Part shown: in pieces, positions 50,858 through 63,595 of the stretch
How positions within the stretch are numbered: position 1 is the stretch's first letter
Layout: each line of letters begins with the position of its first letter
Source of the DNA: Siphonodentalium dalli
Lineage: Eukaryota; Mollusca; Scaphopoda; Gadilida; Siphonodentaliidae
Length of the DNA stretch: 64,000 nucleotides
Assembly: GCA_032622095.1 (NCBI GenBank)
Contig: CP136064.1
Span: 183,004,209 to 183,068,208 of the forward strand
Reading direction: 5' to 3'
Notes under the pieces: model-generated
Told to the model about the DNA's origin: nothing
Seen by the model: only the letters and a program-made list of their open reading frames with translations
Database searches by the model: none
Made by a program: the position numbers and the translations under genes

Positions 50858-52929
50858 TCAGCACAGACCGCATGTTTCCCTGCATCTCATTTGGATCCTG
50901 ACGACTCGATCGCAGAGTCTCCTCAGTTGGTTGCATCTGGCGGCAGAATACGAATCTTCACAGGGAACTGAAACAATTATAGGCGTATAGTAACAATTAT
51001 AACCACGTTGTATTTAAGTTCTTTGTACATGGTTAAAGACACGGTTGGCCTTGGCGGTGGGTATCCTGTGAAAATATCTCCACCCGTCAAAAAACCGCCA
51101 CAAACAGAAAGAACATAAAAATGTAGATAGACTTTGTCCGTATACAAATAAGAAATATCGCATAAACAGTATGTTATGGTCATATGTTTGACCATTGTTA
51201 TGTAAACAAAAGCATAAAAAGTTACTTTTCTGGTGTTTGTTTATATTATGATGGTAAACATAAAGAGCGTTCTTTGTTGGTGAATACCTGATATGGAACT
51301 AATAAAGAGCGTTTATGCCATTTGAGTGTGATTAGCCAGTAGCATTGTGCTGTCTTCTGTAACACAATCAGGCTCTTGCTTAGGTAAAATATAGTAGGTC
51401 TTTATGATAACATGCTGTTTACGAGATGGTCATGGTGTATATGAACGAAACTGTATGCGTTTTAATGTTTTTCTGTTTACGGTGTTTGGAACAAATATTA
51501 ATATTTTCGACAATTAAGGCCTCACTTGCCTTTAAAATAGAAATCAAAAAGATGTTGTATCTCTTCACTGAACTTTCTTCATAAACTTGGGGCTATAAAC
51601 TATTATTCGTTGGTAAGCGAGAACAGGTAAGGGGAGCCTCTGTCACTGGGAAATAATTTGTTCTATGAATCAGCACAGGAAATGTGGCTATCTTACTTTA
51701 CATCAATTTTGTTTGAAAATATCTTTTAAAAACACTTTAAGTGAAATGCATGCAATTCCAGAATGGTGTTTTTGTGTCTTATTTGTAATGTGGTTGAAAC
51801 GTGCATTGAAAAGAAGTTCGATCTAATTTTTTGTTTGTTGTTGCCAGTGCTGTCGATAAGATATAGCGCATCTTTAAGTAGAAGGCGTCATGTGACTTGT
51901 CCTTGAACTTTACGAAAAATACCTCCTACTTAAAGCAGCGGCTCGTAATGTTCAGGGTTCAGAACTGAGATGAAACCAAATGATTAATTGCTCCTGTCAG
52001 TGCACGATCGGATCACCAACGACCGAGAGAAACACAGCTTGATATATTATTGCTTATAGATACTACATGTCGCATAAAAGAACTCACTTATGTCGTATAT
52101 AATTTATCGTTTCAGAAGAAAACATGGGTCCAGTGTTTGTTCTGCTCGGAACATTCAAGAGCATTCAGTTTCATTATGTTCCTGATATGGCAACAATACA
52201 TAGGGTTTATATCACGTATTGTGGAGAGAGCTCACGAATTGATATGGCTTCGACAAGACACCTGCATTCTAAACCATAACCCACAAAGTCACATAAGCTA
52301 TGGGCACACTTAGCATAGTCTCGAGTTTTGTACCGCGTTGATCAGCAAAGCTGACGGGCAAACTTGTTCAACTGATCAGTTGCTAATTGTTCACAGACAT
52401 TCGTTGAGTCAAATGACTTTCAGACTTTCAAGTACGCTTTTGTCAGCACCTATTCCCTGATTAAACATGGTTAAATTATGAACTTACGTGGTTCCGCTGT
52501 CGTTGTTGTTGGGATCTCAGCGTCGACGCCGAACATAGCTGATCCACTCTGCACGTTCTGTGTTCTCCCTTGAAGACCGTATCTGTACATTAAATGTTCG
52601 GCTAACCATTTGGATAGTTTGATTCTCTGCGCTTCGCTCATGGGAGTCATGGCTCCCTCATTCGTGTCCGGCCCATGGATGAGATCCGCGAATTGTATCT
52701 GAGTCCTTCTCTTAGCTGTTTCCATTGGTTCATCGTCTCTCTCGGTCGGTACGCCGCCGCCCGTTGTGGTGTCTGATGTGTGTTTTTCGTTTGAATTTTC
52801 TCTGCGGGATAGTCGTGCATACAGTTGATCCATTTCGTCGGTCGTAACGTAGCTTTGTTCCCCAAATACATCAAGCATTATTATTGAGAAGATCACCGAA
52901 ATGAACGCAACTTTTGTATACATCTGCAT
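50858..52929 (-). CDS. Secreted ShKT-domain protein, unit 7 (coding exons 52488-52929 and 50858-50967)
   Basis: The predicted protein is identical to unit 1. The intron change TTAACC downstream of the exon-2 donor and the duplicated intron segment in the 3' flank are shared with unit 6, which supports a recent common origin of the two genes. Confidence 0.85.
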
Positions 52930-53571
52930 CACAATTATTTCTCTGAAAAATAAAATTTCGAAATGAGTATACTACATGTATCACCAAATCGTGTGGTATT
53001 TCAGTGTTAGTCTTTCAAGAGTATTTAAAGGGTACATATGCCCAAGTATGGCGTGTGCACACATAATTGTTGTGACCCCGCGACGTGACAGATGCAAACA
53101 AAATAACTATGTTCAATTTGCTAGCTATGGTCAACTTTCTGTCGGATAACATAGCCATACGCAGGCAGATGAATGAAATATTTATATAACCACTTCGTAT
53201 AATTTTTTGAAACGACAGGACAAAGCGACAGAGGTTTATCGGGTCTTTTTTTTAACTGTACGCACCGTCACGAGAGAGCGCTCTTTATTTCAAGATTAAA
53301 GTGGGTGATGTCCCTTTAAAATTCCGAACAAATTTTACAGGATGAGAACACTCTTACATGTATTTGTCGATCTAGCATATCCTTCATTTAAAAAATAACA
53401 ACTTTTTGGCTGCTCATGAAAGATGTTCTATTCAGACCGCTCTATGCGGAATGTCTTTTAATTGCTGATAAATATCATCGCATCTGAAACGAATTGTACA
53501 TTCAAATACAGGCAAAATTTGCCAGTGTATGGACGTATTCCTGAAGCGTGTATGGTAGAGCATTGACTTAC

Positions 53572-53650
53572 CTTTAGTACCGCGAGGTATGTTCGCCTGC
53601 TGTAAGTATGAATTGTTTGATTTGTTCTTCCAATGTGCACCTTATTTATA
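53572..53650 (-). promoter_or_regulatory. TATA promoter and exon 1, unit 7
   Basis: The TATA box is at 53643-53650 and exon 1 is about 53572-53618; intact. Confidence 0.55.
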
Positions 53651-54267
53651 GTGTCCTGTTCCGGATAACCTGGCATGTCCGACGCTAATATGACACCACA
53701 AAGACAGTACTTTATTTTGGCAGTTATCTTGGATTGGGATAGGCTGAAATCATTCGGATAATCCCGGAGAATAAGACATCATAAAAGGAAATTAGCATTA
53801 TTGGTCCGTATTGTGTGGATCATCGGATTAGGATAGGCCGAACTCATTCGGATAACCATGGCGAATCACTGTATAGTCATGAAAATTTACCCAAAAATCC
53901 TGCTATTACAAGAATAGGAGAGATCGACACACGAACAAGCCGATTATAGTTGGAATATTATTGCGAATTTAAACAATGAGTAATATGCCACGTGTATTGT
54001 CGATAATAACCTTACGCTGTGTATCGAATGATTCGGTGATTACTTTCACGACGGGGATGACATGGGGTATAATCTGATGGACTTCGGGTACGTTAAATTT
54101 TGCAGGCAATTCGACGTAGAGTGCTCTGAAAACATGAACATCTTACATACTGTACATGCCTCCCCGTTTACTTTTGGTTGTTATATAAGTGACATTTGTC
54201 CGAAATGAGCCTATCTGGCAAGATCTAGTGTAATAATTCCTGGAATTTCATTGCTATAATAAGCGAT

Positions 54268-54273
<6 letters not shown>

Positions 54274-54309
<36 letters not shown>

Positions 54310-54329
54310 CTATATATATATATATATAT
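54274..54329. repeat. TA microsatellite, unit 7
   Basis: About 56 bp with the same TAGCTA interruption as unit 6. Confidence 0.95.
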
Positions 54330-54606
54330 CCCAAATGTTTTTGCAACAGATAGCCATTTTTGAATAAATTCATGAGAATTGTCCATGAAGTTTTTCCAGC
54401 CGTGTGAACGTAGTCTTATATATGGCAACGAAAATTGGTCAGACAAATACGCGTATACCGACTACAGCCAAGATTAATATATATAGTTGTTTTAGTTTAA
54501 CATGTTAAAGATGCCCACACGGATTGGACAACGAATGAAGATAAGATACAAGCTATTATATTTTATGTCAGACTTGTGTCTTATACACACTCTCACCAGC
54601 GCGTAA

Positions 54607-54711
54607 TGTGTGCATGGATACACAACGAAACATGCGTCTAACTTCAACCGCCATCTGAAGTGGCACCAACCACCGGAACATGAATCTGGTGTTACGCAAA
54701 TTCTCCTGTAA
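54607..54711 (+). pseudogene. Degenerate C2H2 zinc-finger remnant, unit 7
   Basis: Preceding stop codon present; the tail has the CGGAACATG variant. Confidence 0.5.
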
Positions 54712-57377
54712 ACGGTATTCAGTTTTCTGCCCAACAGAATTGACGGGTAGTATTTGTTCACAGTAACAGATCGTTGCTCGTGATCAACGAGAAACTCTTT
54801 TACTTATTATGCCAAGCATTGCATTCGTTAATCGCGATTATAAACATCCATGCTTATTATATACTAAATGTTGATAAACCACTCGCAGTGTCGTATCGTG
54901 CACCAGGTGTGTTGTCAATCATTTTATACACAATTGAGTGGTTCCAATATAATATTTATCTCATCGCATAATAATCTTTGATGGGTTTACACGCCTGAGC
55001 TGTGTTAGGATGTGGAATGTTTAGACAGACTTACACAGTAAACTACCCTATTGTTAAGCTAGTGTACACCCTGAAGGAATCTGCTCTCTGAAGACAATTA
55101 ATTAAGCAGTTTTCTGCGTAAGTTCGTCTAAACTGTCCACCTCCTGACATAGCCCAGTCGTGGAAACCTCTTAATTCTATTTCAGATAGAGAGGATGTGT
55201 TACGTTCAAGAATTCCACACGATTCGAGAACTTTTATGTGTCACAGTAGATATATATGTAAACTAATATGGTTTATTTATTATGCAACATTATGTGCTGT
55301 CCGCCACGCGCAATATGGCACACAGAAGACGAACCAGTAAGAACTTTGTGGCTCATTGTTTGATGCACAGTAAATATAATTCTGAATATGCCCACGTTCT
55401 GTGTCATACGAATCTAACAATGGTCTAGCCACTGCTCATCAAACATCATCCCTCATGAGGGTTTGCAAAAACATTATAATAATAATACGCTTTATCAGAG
55501 CCAGTATCACAAAAGATGAGGGGTGGAATTCGTCATGTGTGGGCATTATCATTACATGTAAATATAAACGATAAACGTTTTCGCAAAAAAATATATGAGA
55601 AAAAAACATTGATAACGCATCTACTTCACAATTTGCTCACCCCAGTTAAATAGCCAAGGGTGTGCCCTTTCCAGAGATGCACATCGCGTCCTTGTACATT
55701 ATACCATCGCATAGTTATCGCGTTTTTGAAGAAAGCACCCGCATCTCAGTGGGATTTACCCTTCGCTCCAGATAAATCTCGCACCAATCTGCTCTGAAAG
55801 GCGGACAGCTTTCACGAGTTCCTATCGCGTGAAAGAAATTAGCGTGCAACCAGGCATAGCCGGTAATTCTCGTCAACATCGGAACGCGGGCTTTTTTTAA
55901 ACATGCTGCTCGCCGTTGATGGCAGCGTGAGACATACGAATTGGAGTCCATCCGAACATGGGTTGACTTCGCGGGCCAGGAAGGTTTCGCACCTCGCCCG
56001 GACTTGATGTCATTCAAGTTGATGGGGGGTGGGGGTGGGGTGGGGGTGGGCTTCAATGACCTTGACCCTAAGATTACCTTGACCTCTGATACTCGACATC
56101 ATGGCGATTTCAAGGGCTAATTTTGCGAGTTATATATAGCGATGTACGCGCTTATGACAATATGCAGAGCACAATATGGCTGTCCCTGTTAAAACTGCAG
56201 GTCACAGGGAGGCCTCTACATACCTACATTCCTGGGCCTGTAGCCGACGAAGAACCACATGGGACCATGATCTCAATGTGACCTTGAACTCTAGAAACTA
56301 ACATCGGGGACGAGTGAAATTGCGCGTAAAACACCATATATGCTGGGCTATGGCGATTTGGACAAGCGAATTTTATAATCATATTACGCTCAACGGTGAT
56401 TTATCGAAACAAAAAAATAAATGTCCGTAGCGCCCAGAATAGTTAGCGTACACGTTATAGCGCGCGTGCGACCGATTTAATTGCTTGTAACAATGCGCTA
56501 CCGCAACATTTCAAAATGCTCGCGAGTCAGTAGAGTTATCATTTACTGTTATCATTACTGCTATAATAACAAATTTAGTTTATGTTGAAAATCGACACAA
56601 TTATTGTGGAAATAAACTGAAGAATACGGGAACTATTGGGCTCTATTCTGCAGATGGATGATTTGTGAAGTTCGCCCGTCCACACATATAAAAAAATATA
56701 TATAAAACACGGTATGTATCCAAATCCAATTCTTGGTTCCTTATGGGTACATCATTTAAAATGCTGATTTTTGTTTTTTTTTGTGTTAGTTTAAACATAT
56801 TTTATTGTATCATTTATGTACAAATGGGATTGGGGCACAAGTTATACAACTTAGATAGCCCCTCTCCCCATATAATTACACACGTTATTATAACAACAAT
56901 GTAGATCGAGTGAGACCTCCTATGTGTAATTCCCTCTACCCAATTATGTCATAATACATAATCTATCAAGTGGACGCGTCATATATTTACATAGCCCGTC
57001 TGTGTTAAACTAAATCCTGTTCGGTGATAGGTCAACTGTCAATTTGGTCACTCGTTTCATACCCCAATAACACACAGACCGTAACACGGACACGACTTCA
57101 CAGATTGTTGGCCTAATCTGACATAATAACTTAAAGTGATCAGCAGAATAATTGGGCGTACTTTTCAAAGTGCAGCCGAATTGCGTCTGAAACCAGTTAT
57201 TTATATCTATCACGTTAGATATCATTGTTAAGTGCTTTGAACTCTTAAATTTCACTGTCGTTGTGTGCTGTGTGGGCTAGTCTCAAATTATCGGCAGATT
57301 TTTTGAAAATAAATAATAATACACACACGCAGCTCTGTATGGGAACAAATAATCAAAATGTTATATAAATATAAATA

Positions 57378-57521
57378 TAAGAAATGAATTAATGGGTGTG
57401 CATTATTGGGCGATACGGCGCAGTGGTCGTTGGGGGCACAGTTCGCGGTTCACACAATGTGCCCCAAATGACCACAGCGCCGTATCCCACAATAACACAC
57501 ACCCACTACATTCATTTCTTA
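57378..57521. mobile_element. Foldback / MITE-like inverted repeat, unit 8
   Basis: Type-B loop and right arm, with the bulged G retained as in unit 5. Confidence 0.7.
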
Positions 57522-58627
57522 GATAACCCTGATGGCAATTTCTTATCGATAGCCATTCAACCATACGTTATTCATTCGGGTATTTTTTCAGGTTGATCAT
57601 ATAGAAGCTTCGTCTGTGCCAGTTGTTTTGGTGTGAAATAAACATAGGACGACACAGTTGGTAAACAGGTTAACATTATGTCACTCGTTTATCATGCCGT
57701 CAGGTACAACTTGTGCGACAACGTTAACCAGTTCACACACATGAACATTCTATCTATTTATCGGGGTAACTTTAGCATTCTTAATATGTTTTTGTGGCGT
57801 GACAGGTCATTCTCTCACAACGTCTTGGGCTATTCTTGTCGAATGATGCTGATTTGAAAACTTTGGAGATTAAACACTCTTAAATTATTCTTCTAAGTTT
57901 GTCTTTGAACTTTGGAGACATTTGCAAAGGACAAGACTATCCGCATTATTTGACATTTTGAAATTTCCCCAAAAGACAATCCATTTTGAGAATGCCTGAC
58001 ACGATTTCACCATCTATCAACATTTCCGTTCTGAATATAGCCCTCATCTCCTGAAGTGAGCTGCGTAGTATATAACATAGGAGACACAAGGATCCAACAG
58101 CACAGTGTGGAACAATGGGTCATTGACAAAGTGGCCATGAATTGAAAGTCAGAGTTAGATATGTACAATGCATTTATTAAATTTACAATACAGTTGATGA
58201 CATGATTGTGGTAGATAAAAAGAAACATTTATGCAAACGACCATCGTAGGGTGTCATTGCAGGGTATCATGGAGACACATTAGTTAAACACATAGAGCAA
58301 CGTGTATAGATACCTGAACATTAGAACATGAGCATACATGTACATAACAAATTCCGTTGCCCGGTATCTTCGACTAAATATACGTGGAAAACTATACACG
58401 TGTATTGGTAATGATGTTGGAGCGTTGATTAACTAAGAAGAGAAATATATTAGAATTGTCTGAACAGGGACCACCAACGGAAACAGTGAAACAGTCCTGT
58501 GCTACTTCTCAGGCGATGCTCCGTCTATCCCGGTGAATATCATCGTGTGAAGACCTTGCATGTCTGTTCGATGATTTTTGTCATGACATCTCATCGTGAA
58601 TAGCACTGTTTAGAAGTTATTGGTGAT

Positions 58628-60702
58628 TCAGCACAGACCGCATGTTTCCCTGCATCTCATTTGGATCCTGACGACTCGATCGCAGAGTCTCCTCAGTTGG
58701 TTGCATCTGGCGGCAGAATACGAATCTTCACAGGGAACTGAAACAATTATAGGCGTATAGTAACAATTATAACCACGTTGTATTTAAGTTCTTTGTACAT
58801 GGTTAAAGACACGGTTGGCCTTGGCGGTGGGTATCCTGTGAAAATATCTCCACCCGTCAAAAAACCGCCACAAACAGAAAGAACATAAAAATGTAGATAT
58901 ACTTTGTCCGTATACAAATAAGAAATATCGCATAAACAGTATGTTATGGTCATATGTTTGACCATTGTTCATGTAAACAAAAGCATAAAAAGTAACTTTT
59001 CTGGTGTTTGTTTATATTATGATGGTAAACATAAAGAGCGTTCTTTGTTGGTGAATACCTGATATGGAACTAATAAAGAGCGTTTATGCCATTTGTGTGT
59101 GATTAGCCAGTAGCATTGTACTGTCTTCTGTAACACAATCAGGCTCTTGCTTAGGTAAAATATATAGTAGGTCTTTATGATAACATGCTGTTTACGCGAT
59201 GGTCGTGGTGTATATGAACGAAACTGTATGCGTTTTAATGTTTTTCTGTTTACGGTGTTTGGAACAAATATGAATATTTTCGACAATTATGGCCGCACGT
59301 GCCTTTAAAATAGAAATCAAAAAGATGTTGTATCTCTTCACTGAACTTTCTTCATAAACTTGGGGCTATAAACTATTATTCGTTGGTAAGCGAGAACAGG
59401 TAAGGGGAGCCTCGGTCACTGGGAAATAATTTGTTCTATGAATCAGCACAGGAAATGTGGCTATCTTACTTTACATAAATTTTGTTTGAAAATATCTTTT
59501 AAAAACACTTTAAGTGAAATGCATGCAATTCCAGAATGGTGTTTTTGTGTCTTATTTGTAATGTGGTTGAAACGTGCATTGAAAAGAAGTTCGATCTAAT
59601 TTTTTGTTTGTTGTTGCCAGTGCTGTCGAGAAGATATAGCGCATCTTTAAGTAGAAGGCGTCATGTGACTTGTCCTTGAACTTTACGAAAAATACCTCCT
59701 ACTTAAAGCAGCGGCTCGTAATGTTCAGGGTTCAGAACTGAGATGAAACCAAATGATTAATTGCTCCTGTCAGTGCACGATCGGATCACCAACGACCGAG
59801 AGAAACACAGCTTGATATATTATTGCTTATAGATACTACATGTCGCATAAAAGAACTCACTTATGTCGTATATAATTTATCGTTTCAGAAGAAAACATGG
59901 GTCCAGTGTTTGTTCTGCTCGGAACATTCAAGAGCATTCAGTTTCATTATGTTCCTGATATGGCAACAATACATAGGGTTTATATCACGTATTGTGGAGA
60001 GAGCTCACGAATTGATATGGCTTCGACAAGACACCTGCATTCTAAACCATAACCCACAAAGTCACATAAGCTATGGGCACACTTAGCATAGTCTCGAGTT
60101 TTGTACCGCGTTGATCAGCAAAGCTGACGGGCAAACTTGTTCAACTGATCAGTTGCTAATTGTTCACAGACATTCGTTGAGTCAAATGACTTTCAGACTT
60201 TCAAGTACGCTTTTGTCAGCACCTATTCCCTGATTAAACATGATTAAATTATGAACTTACGTGGTTCCGCTGTCGTTGTTGTTGGGATCTCAGCGTCGAC
60301 GCCGAACATAGCTGATCCACTCTGCACGTTCTGTGTTCTCCCTTGAAGACCGTATCTGTACATTAAATGTTCGGCTAACCATTTGGATAGTTTGATTCTC
60401 TGCGCTTCGCTCGTGGGAGTCATGGCTCCCTCATTCGTGTCCGGCCCATGGATGAGATCCGCGAATTGTATCTGAGTCCTTCTCTTAGCTGTTTCCATTG
60501 GTTCATCGTCTCTCTCGGTCGGTACGCCGCCGCCCGTTGTGGTGTCTGATGTGTGTTTTTCGTTTGAATTTTCTCTGCGGGATAGTCGTGCATACAGTTG
60601 ATCCATTTCGTCGGTCGTAACGTAGCTTTGTTCCCCAAATACATCAAGCATTATTATTGAGAAGATCACCGAAATGAACGCAACTTTTGTATACATCTGC
60701 AT
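58628..60702 (-). CDS. Secreted ShKT-domain protein, unit 8 (coding exons 60261-60702 and 58628-58737)
   Basis: There is one amino-acid change relative to unit 1, Met97 to Thr (plus-strand CTCGTGG near 60412), in the segment before the amphipathic KLSKWLAEHL stretch. The intron between the coding exons is a few bases longer than in unit 1. Splice sites and the six cysteines are intact. Confidence 0.85.
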
Positions 60703-61343
60703 CACAATTATTTCTCTGAAAAATAAAATTTCGAAATGAGTATACTACATGTATCACCAAATCGTGTGGTATTTCAGTGTTAGTCTTTCAAGAGTATTTA
60801 AAGGGTACATATGCCCAAGTATGGCGTGTGCACACATAATTGTTGTGACCCCGGGACGTGACAGATGCAAAAAAAATAACTATGTTCAATTTGCTAGCTA
60901 TGGTCAACTTTCTGTCGGATAACATAGCCATACGCAGGCAGATGAATGAAATATTTATATAACCACTTCGTATAATTTTTTGAAACGACAGGACAAAGCG
61001 ACAGAGGTTTATCGGGTCTTTTTTTAACTGTACGCACCGTCACGAGAGAGCGCTCTTTATTTCAAGATTAAAGTGGGTGATGTCCCTTTAAAATTCCGAA
61101 CAAATTTTACAGGATGAGAACACTCTTACATGTATTTGTCGATCTAGCATATCCTTCATTTAAAAAATAACAACTTTTTGGCTGCTCATGAAAGATGTTC
61201 TATTCAGACCGCTCTATGCGGAATGTCTTTTAATTGCTGATAAATATCATCGCATCTGAAACGAATTGTACATTCAAATACAGGCAAAATTTGCCAGTGT
61301 ATGGACGTATTCCTGAAGCGTGTATGGTAGAGCATTGACTTAC

Positions 61344-61422
61344 CTTTAGTACCGCGAGGTATGTTCGCCTGCTGTAAGTATGAATTGTTTGATTTGTTCT
61401 TCCAATGTGCACCTTATTTATA
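61344..61422 (-). promoter_or_regulatory. TATA promoter and exon 1, unit 8
   Basis: The TATA box is at 61415-61422 and exon 1 is about 61344-61390; intact. Confidence 0.55.
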
Positions 61423-62039
61423 GTGTCCTGTTCCGGATAACCTGGCATGTCCGACGCTAATATGACACCACAAAGACAGTACTTTATTTTGGCAGTTATC
61501 TTGGATTGGGATAGGCTGAAATCATTCGGATAATCCCGGAGAATAAGACATCATAAAAGGAAATTAGCATTATTGGTCCGTATTGTGTGGATCATCGGAT
61601 TAGGATAGGCCGAACTCATTCGGATAACCATGGCGAATCACTGTATAGTCATGAAAATTTACCCAAAAATCCTGCTATTACAAGAATAGGAGAGATCGAC
61701 ACACGAACAAGCCGATTATAGTTGGAATATTATTGCGAATTTAAACAATGAGTAATATGCCACGTGTATTGTCGATAATAACCTTACGCTGTGTATCGAA
61801 TGATTCGGTGATTACTTTCACGACGGGGATGACATGGGGTATAATCTGATGGACTTCGGGTACGTTAAATTTTGCAGGCAATTCGACGTAGAGTGCTCTG
61901 AAAACATGAACATCTTACATACTGTACATGCCTCCCCGTTTACTTTTGGTTGTTATATAAGTGACATTTGTCCGAAATGAGCCTATCTGGCAAGATCTAG
62001 TGTAATAATTCCTGGAATTTCATTGCTATAATAAGCGAT

Positions 62040-62045
<6 letters not shown>

Positions 62046-62095
<50 letters not shown>
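62046..62095. repeat. TA microsatellite, unit 8
   Basis: About 50 bp, uninterrupted. Confidence 0.95.
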
Positions 62096-62098
<3 letters not shown>

Positions 62099-62372
62099 AA
62101 ATGTTTTTGCAACAGATAGCCATTTTTGAATAAATTCATGAGAATTGTCCATGAAGTTTTTCCAGCCGTGTGAACGTAGTCTTATATATGGCAACGAAAA
62201 TTGGTCAGACAAATACGCGTATACCGACTACAGCCAAGATTAATATATATAGTTGTTTTAGTTTAACATGTTAAAGATGCCCACACGGATTGGACAACGA
62301 ATGAAGATAAGATACAAGCTATTATATTTTATGTCAGACTTGTGTCTTATACACACTCTCACCAGCGCGAAA

Positions 62373-62477
62373 TGTGTGCATGGATACACAACGAAACATG
62401 CGTCTAACTTCAACCGCCATCTGAAGTGGCACCAACCACCGGACCATGAATCTGGTGTTACGCAAATTCTCCTGTAA
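62373..62477 (+). pseudogene. C2H2 zinc-finger remnant without the preceding stop, unit 8
   Basis: Only here the codon before the first Cys is AAA (Lys) instead of TAA, so the frame is open back to 62268 and through the acceptor-like CACCAG. The second Cys is still missing, so a normal zinc site cannot form. Confidence 0.5.
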
Positions 62478-63000
62478 ACGGTATTCAGTTTTCTGCCCAA
62501 CAGAATTGACGGATAGTATTTGTTCACAGTAACAGATCGTTGCTCGTGATCAACGAGAAACTCTTTTACTTATTATGCCAAGCATTTCATTCGTTAATCG
62601 CGATTATAAACATCCATACTTATTATATACTAAATGTTGATAAACCACTCGCAGTGTCGTATCGTGCACCAGGTGTGTTGTCAATCATTTTATACACAAT
62701 TGAGTGGTTCCAATATAATATTTATCTCATCGCATAATAATCTTTGAGGGGTTTACACGCCTGAGCTGTGTCAGGATGTGGAATGTTTAGACAGACTTAC
62801 ACAGTAAACTACCCTATTGTTAAGCTAGTGTACACCCTGAAGGAATCTGCTCTCTGAAGACAATTAATTAAGCAGTTTTCTGCGTAAGTTCGTCTAAACT
62901 GTCCACCTCCTGACATAGCCCAGTCGTGGAAACCTCTTAATTCTATTTCAGATAGAGAGGATGTGTTACGTTCAAGAATTCCACACGATTCGAGAACTTT

Positions 63001-63595
63001 TATGTGTCACAGTAGATATATATGTAAACTAATATGGTTTATTTATTATGCAACATTATGTGCTGTCCGCCACGCGCAATATGGCACACAGAAGACGAAC
63101 CAGTAAGAACTTTGTGGCTCATTGTTTGATGCACAGTAAATATAATTCTGAATATGCCCACGTTCTGTGTCATACGAATCTAACAATGGTCTAGCCACTG
63201 CTCATCAAACATCATCCCTCATGAGGGTTTGCAAAAACATTATAATAATAATACGCTTTATCAGAGCCAGTATCACAAAAGATGAGGGGTGGAATTCGTC
63301 ATGTGTAGGCATTATCATTACATGTAAATATAAACGATAAACGTTTTCGCAAAAAAATATATGAGAAAAAAACATTGATAACGCATCTACTTCACAATTT
63401 GCTCACCCCAGTTAAATAGCCAAGGGTGTGCCCTTTCCAGAGATGCACATCGCGTCCTCGTACATTATACCATCGCATAGTTATCGCGTTTTTGAAGAAA
63501 GCACCCGCATCTCAGTGGGATTTACCCTTCGCTCCAGATAAATCTCGCACCAATCTGCTCTGAAAGGCGGACAGCTTTCACGAGTTCCTATCGCG
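63001..63595. repeat. Tandem array unit 9, truncated
   Basis: The first 595 bp of a type-B unit are present (ACGCGCAATATGG near 63072, GATGAGGGG near 63281). Identity to the other units stops after 63595, inside the inverted repeat whose arms read TTTCACG and CGTGAAA, where the retroelement sequence begins. No gene is left in this fragment. Confidence 0.95.

Larger units (their letters stand above)
47099..55234. repeat. Tandem array unit 7 (type B, duplication plus deletion)
   Basis: This unit is 8136 bp. It shares the 502-bp duplication with unit 6 (here 49603-50104), so the two units descend from one ancestor. It also lacks about 131 bp at 47783/47784, including the G-rich tract that other units carry. 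Confidence 0.95.
55235..63000. repeat. Tandem array unit 8 (type B, mosaic)
   Basis: This unit is 7766 bp. It is mostly type B but has type-A bases at isolated sites, for example GGGACG near 60853 and TTGAGGGG near 62744, which suggests gene conversion. It lacks the 502-bp duplication of units 6 and 7. Confidence 0.95.

Noticed and set aside
57010-57255. 81-codon minus-strand frame in units 5 and 8
   Set aside because: It is open in only two units because of a single base; type-A units have a stop in the same place.
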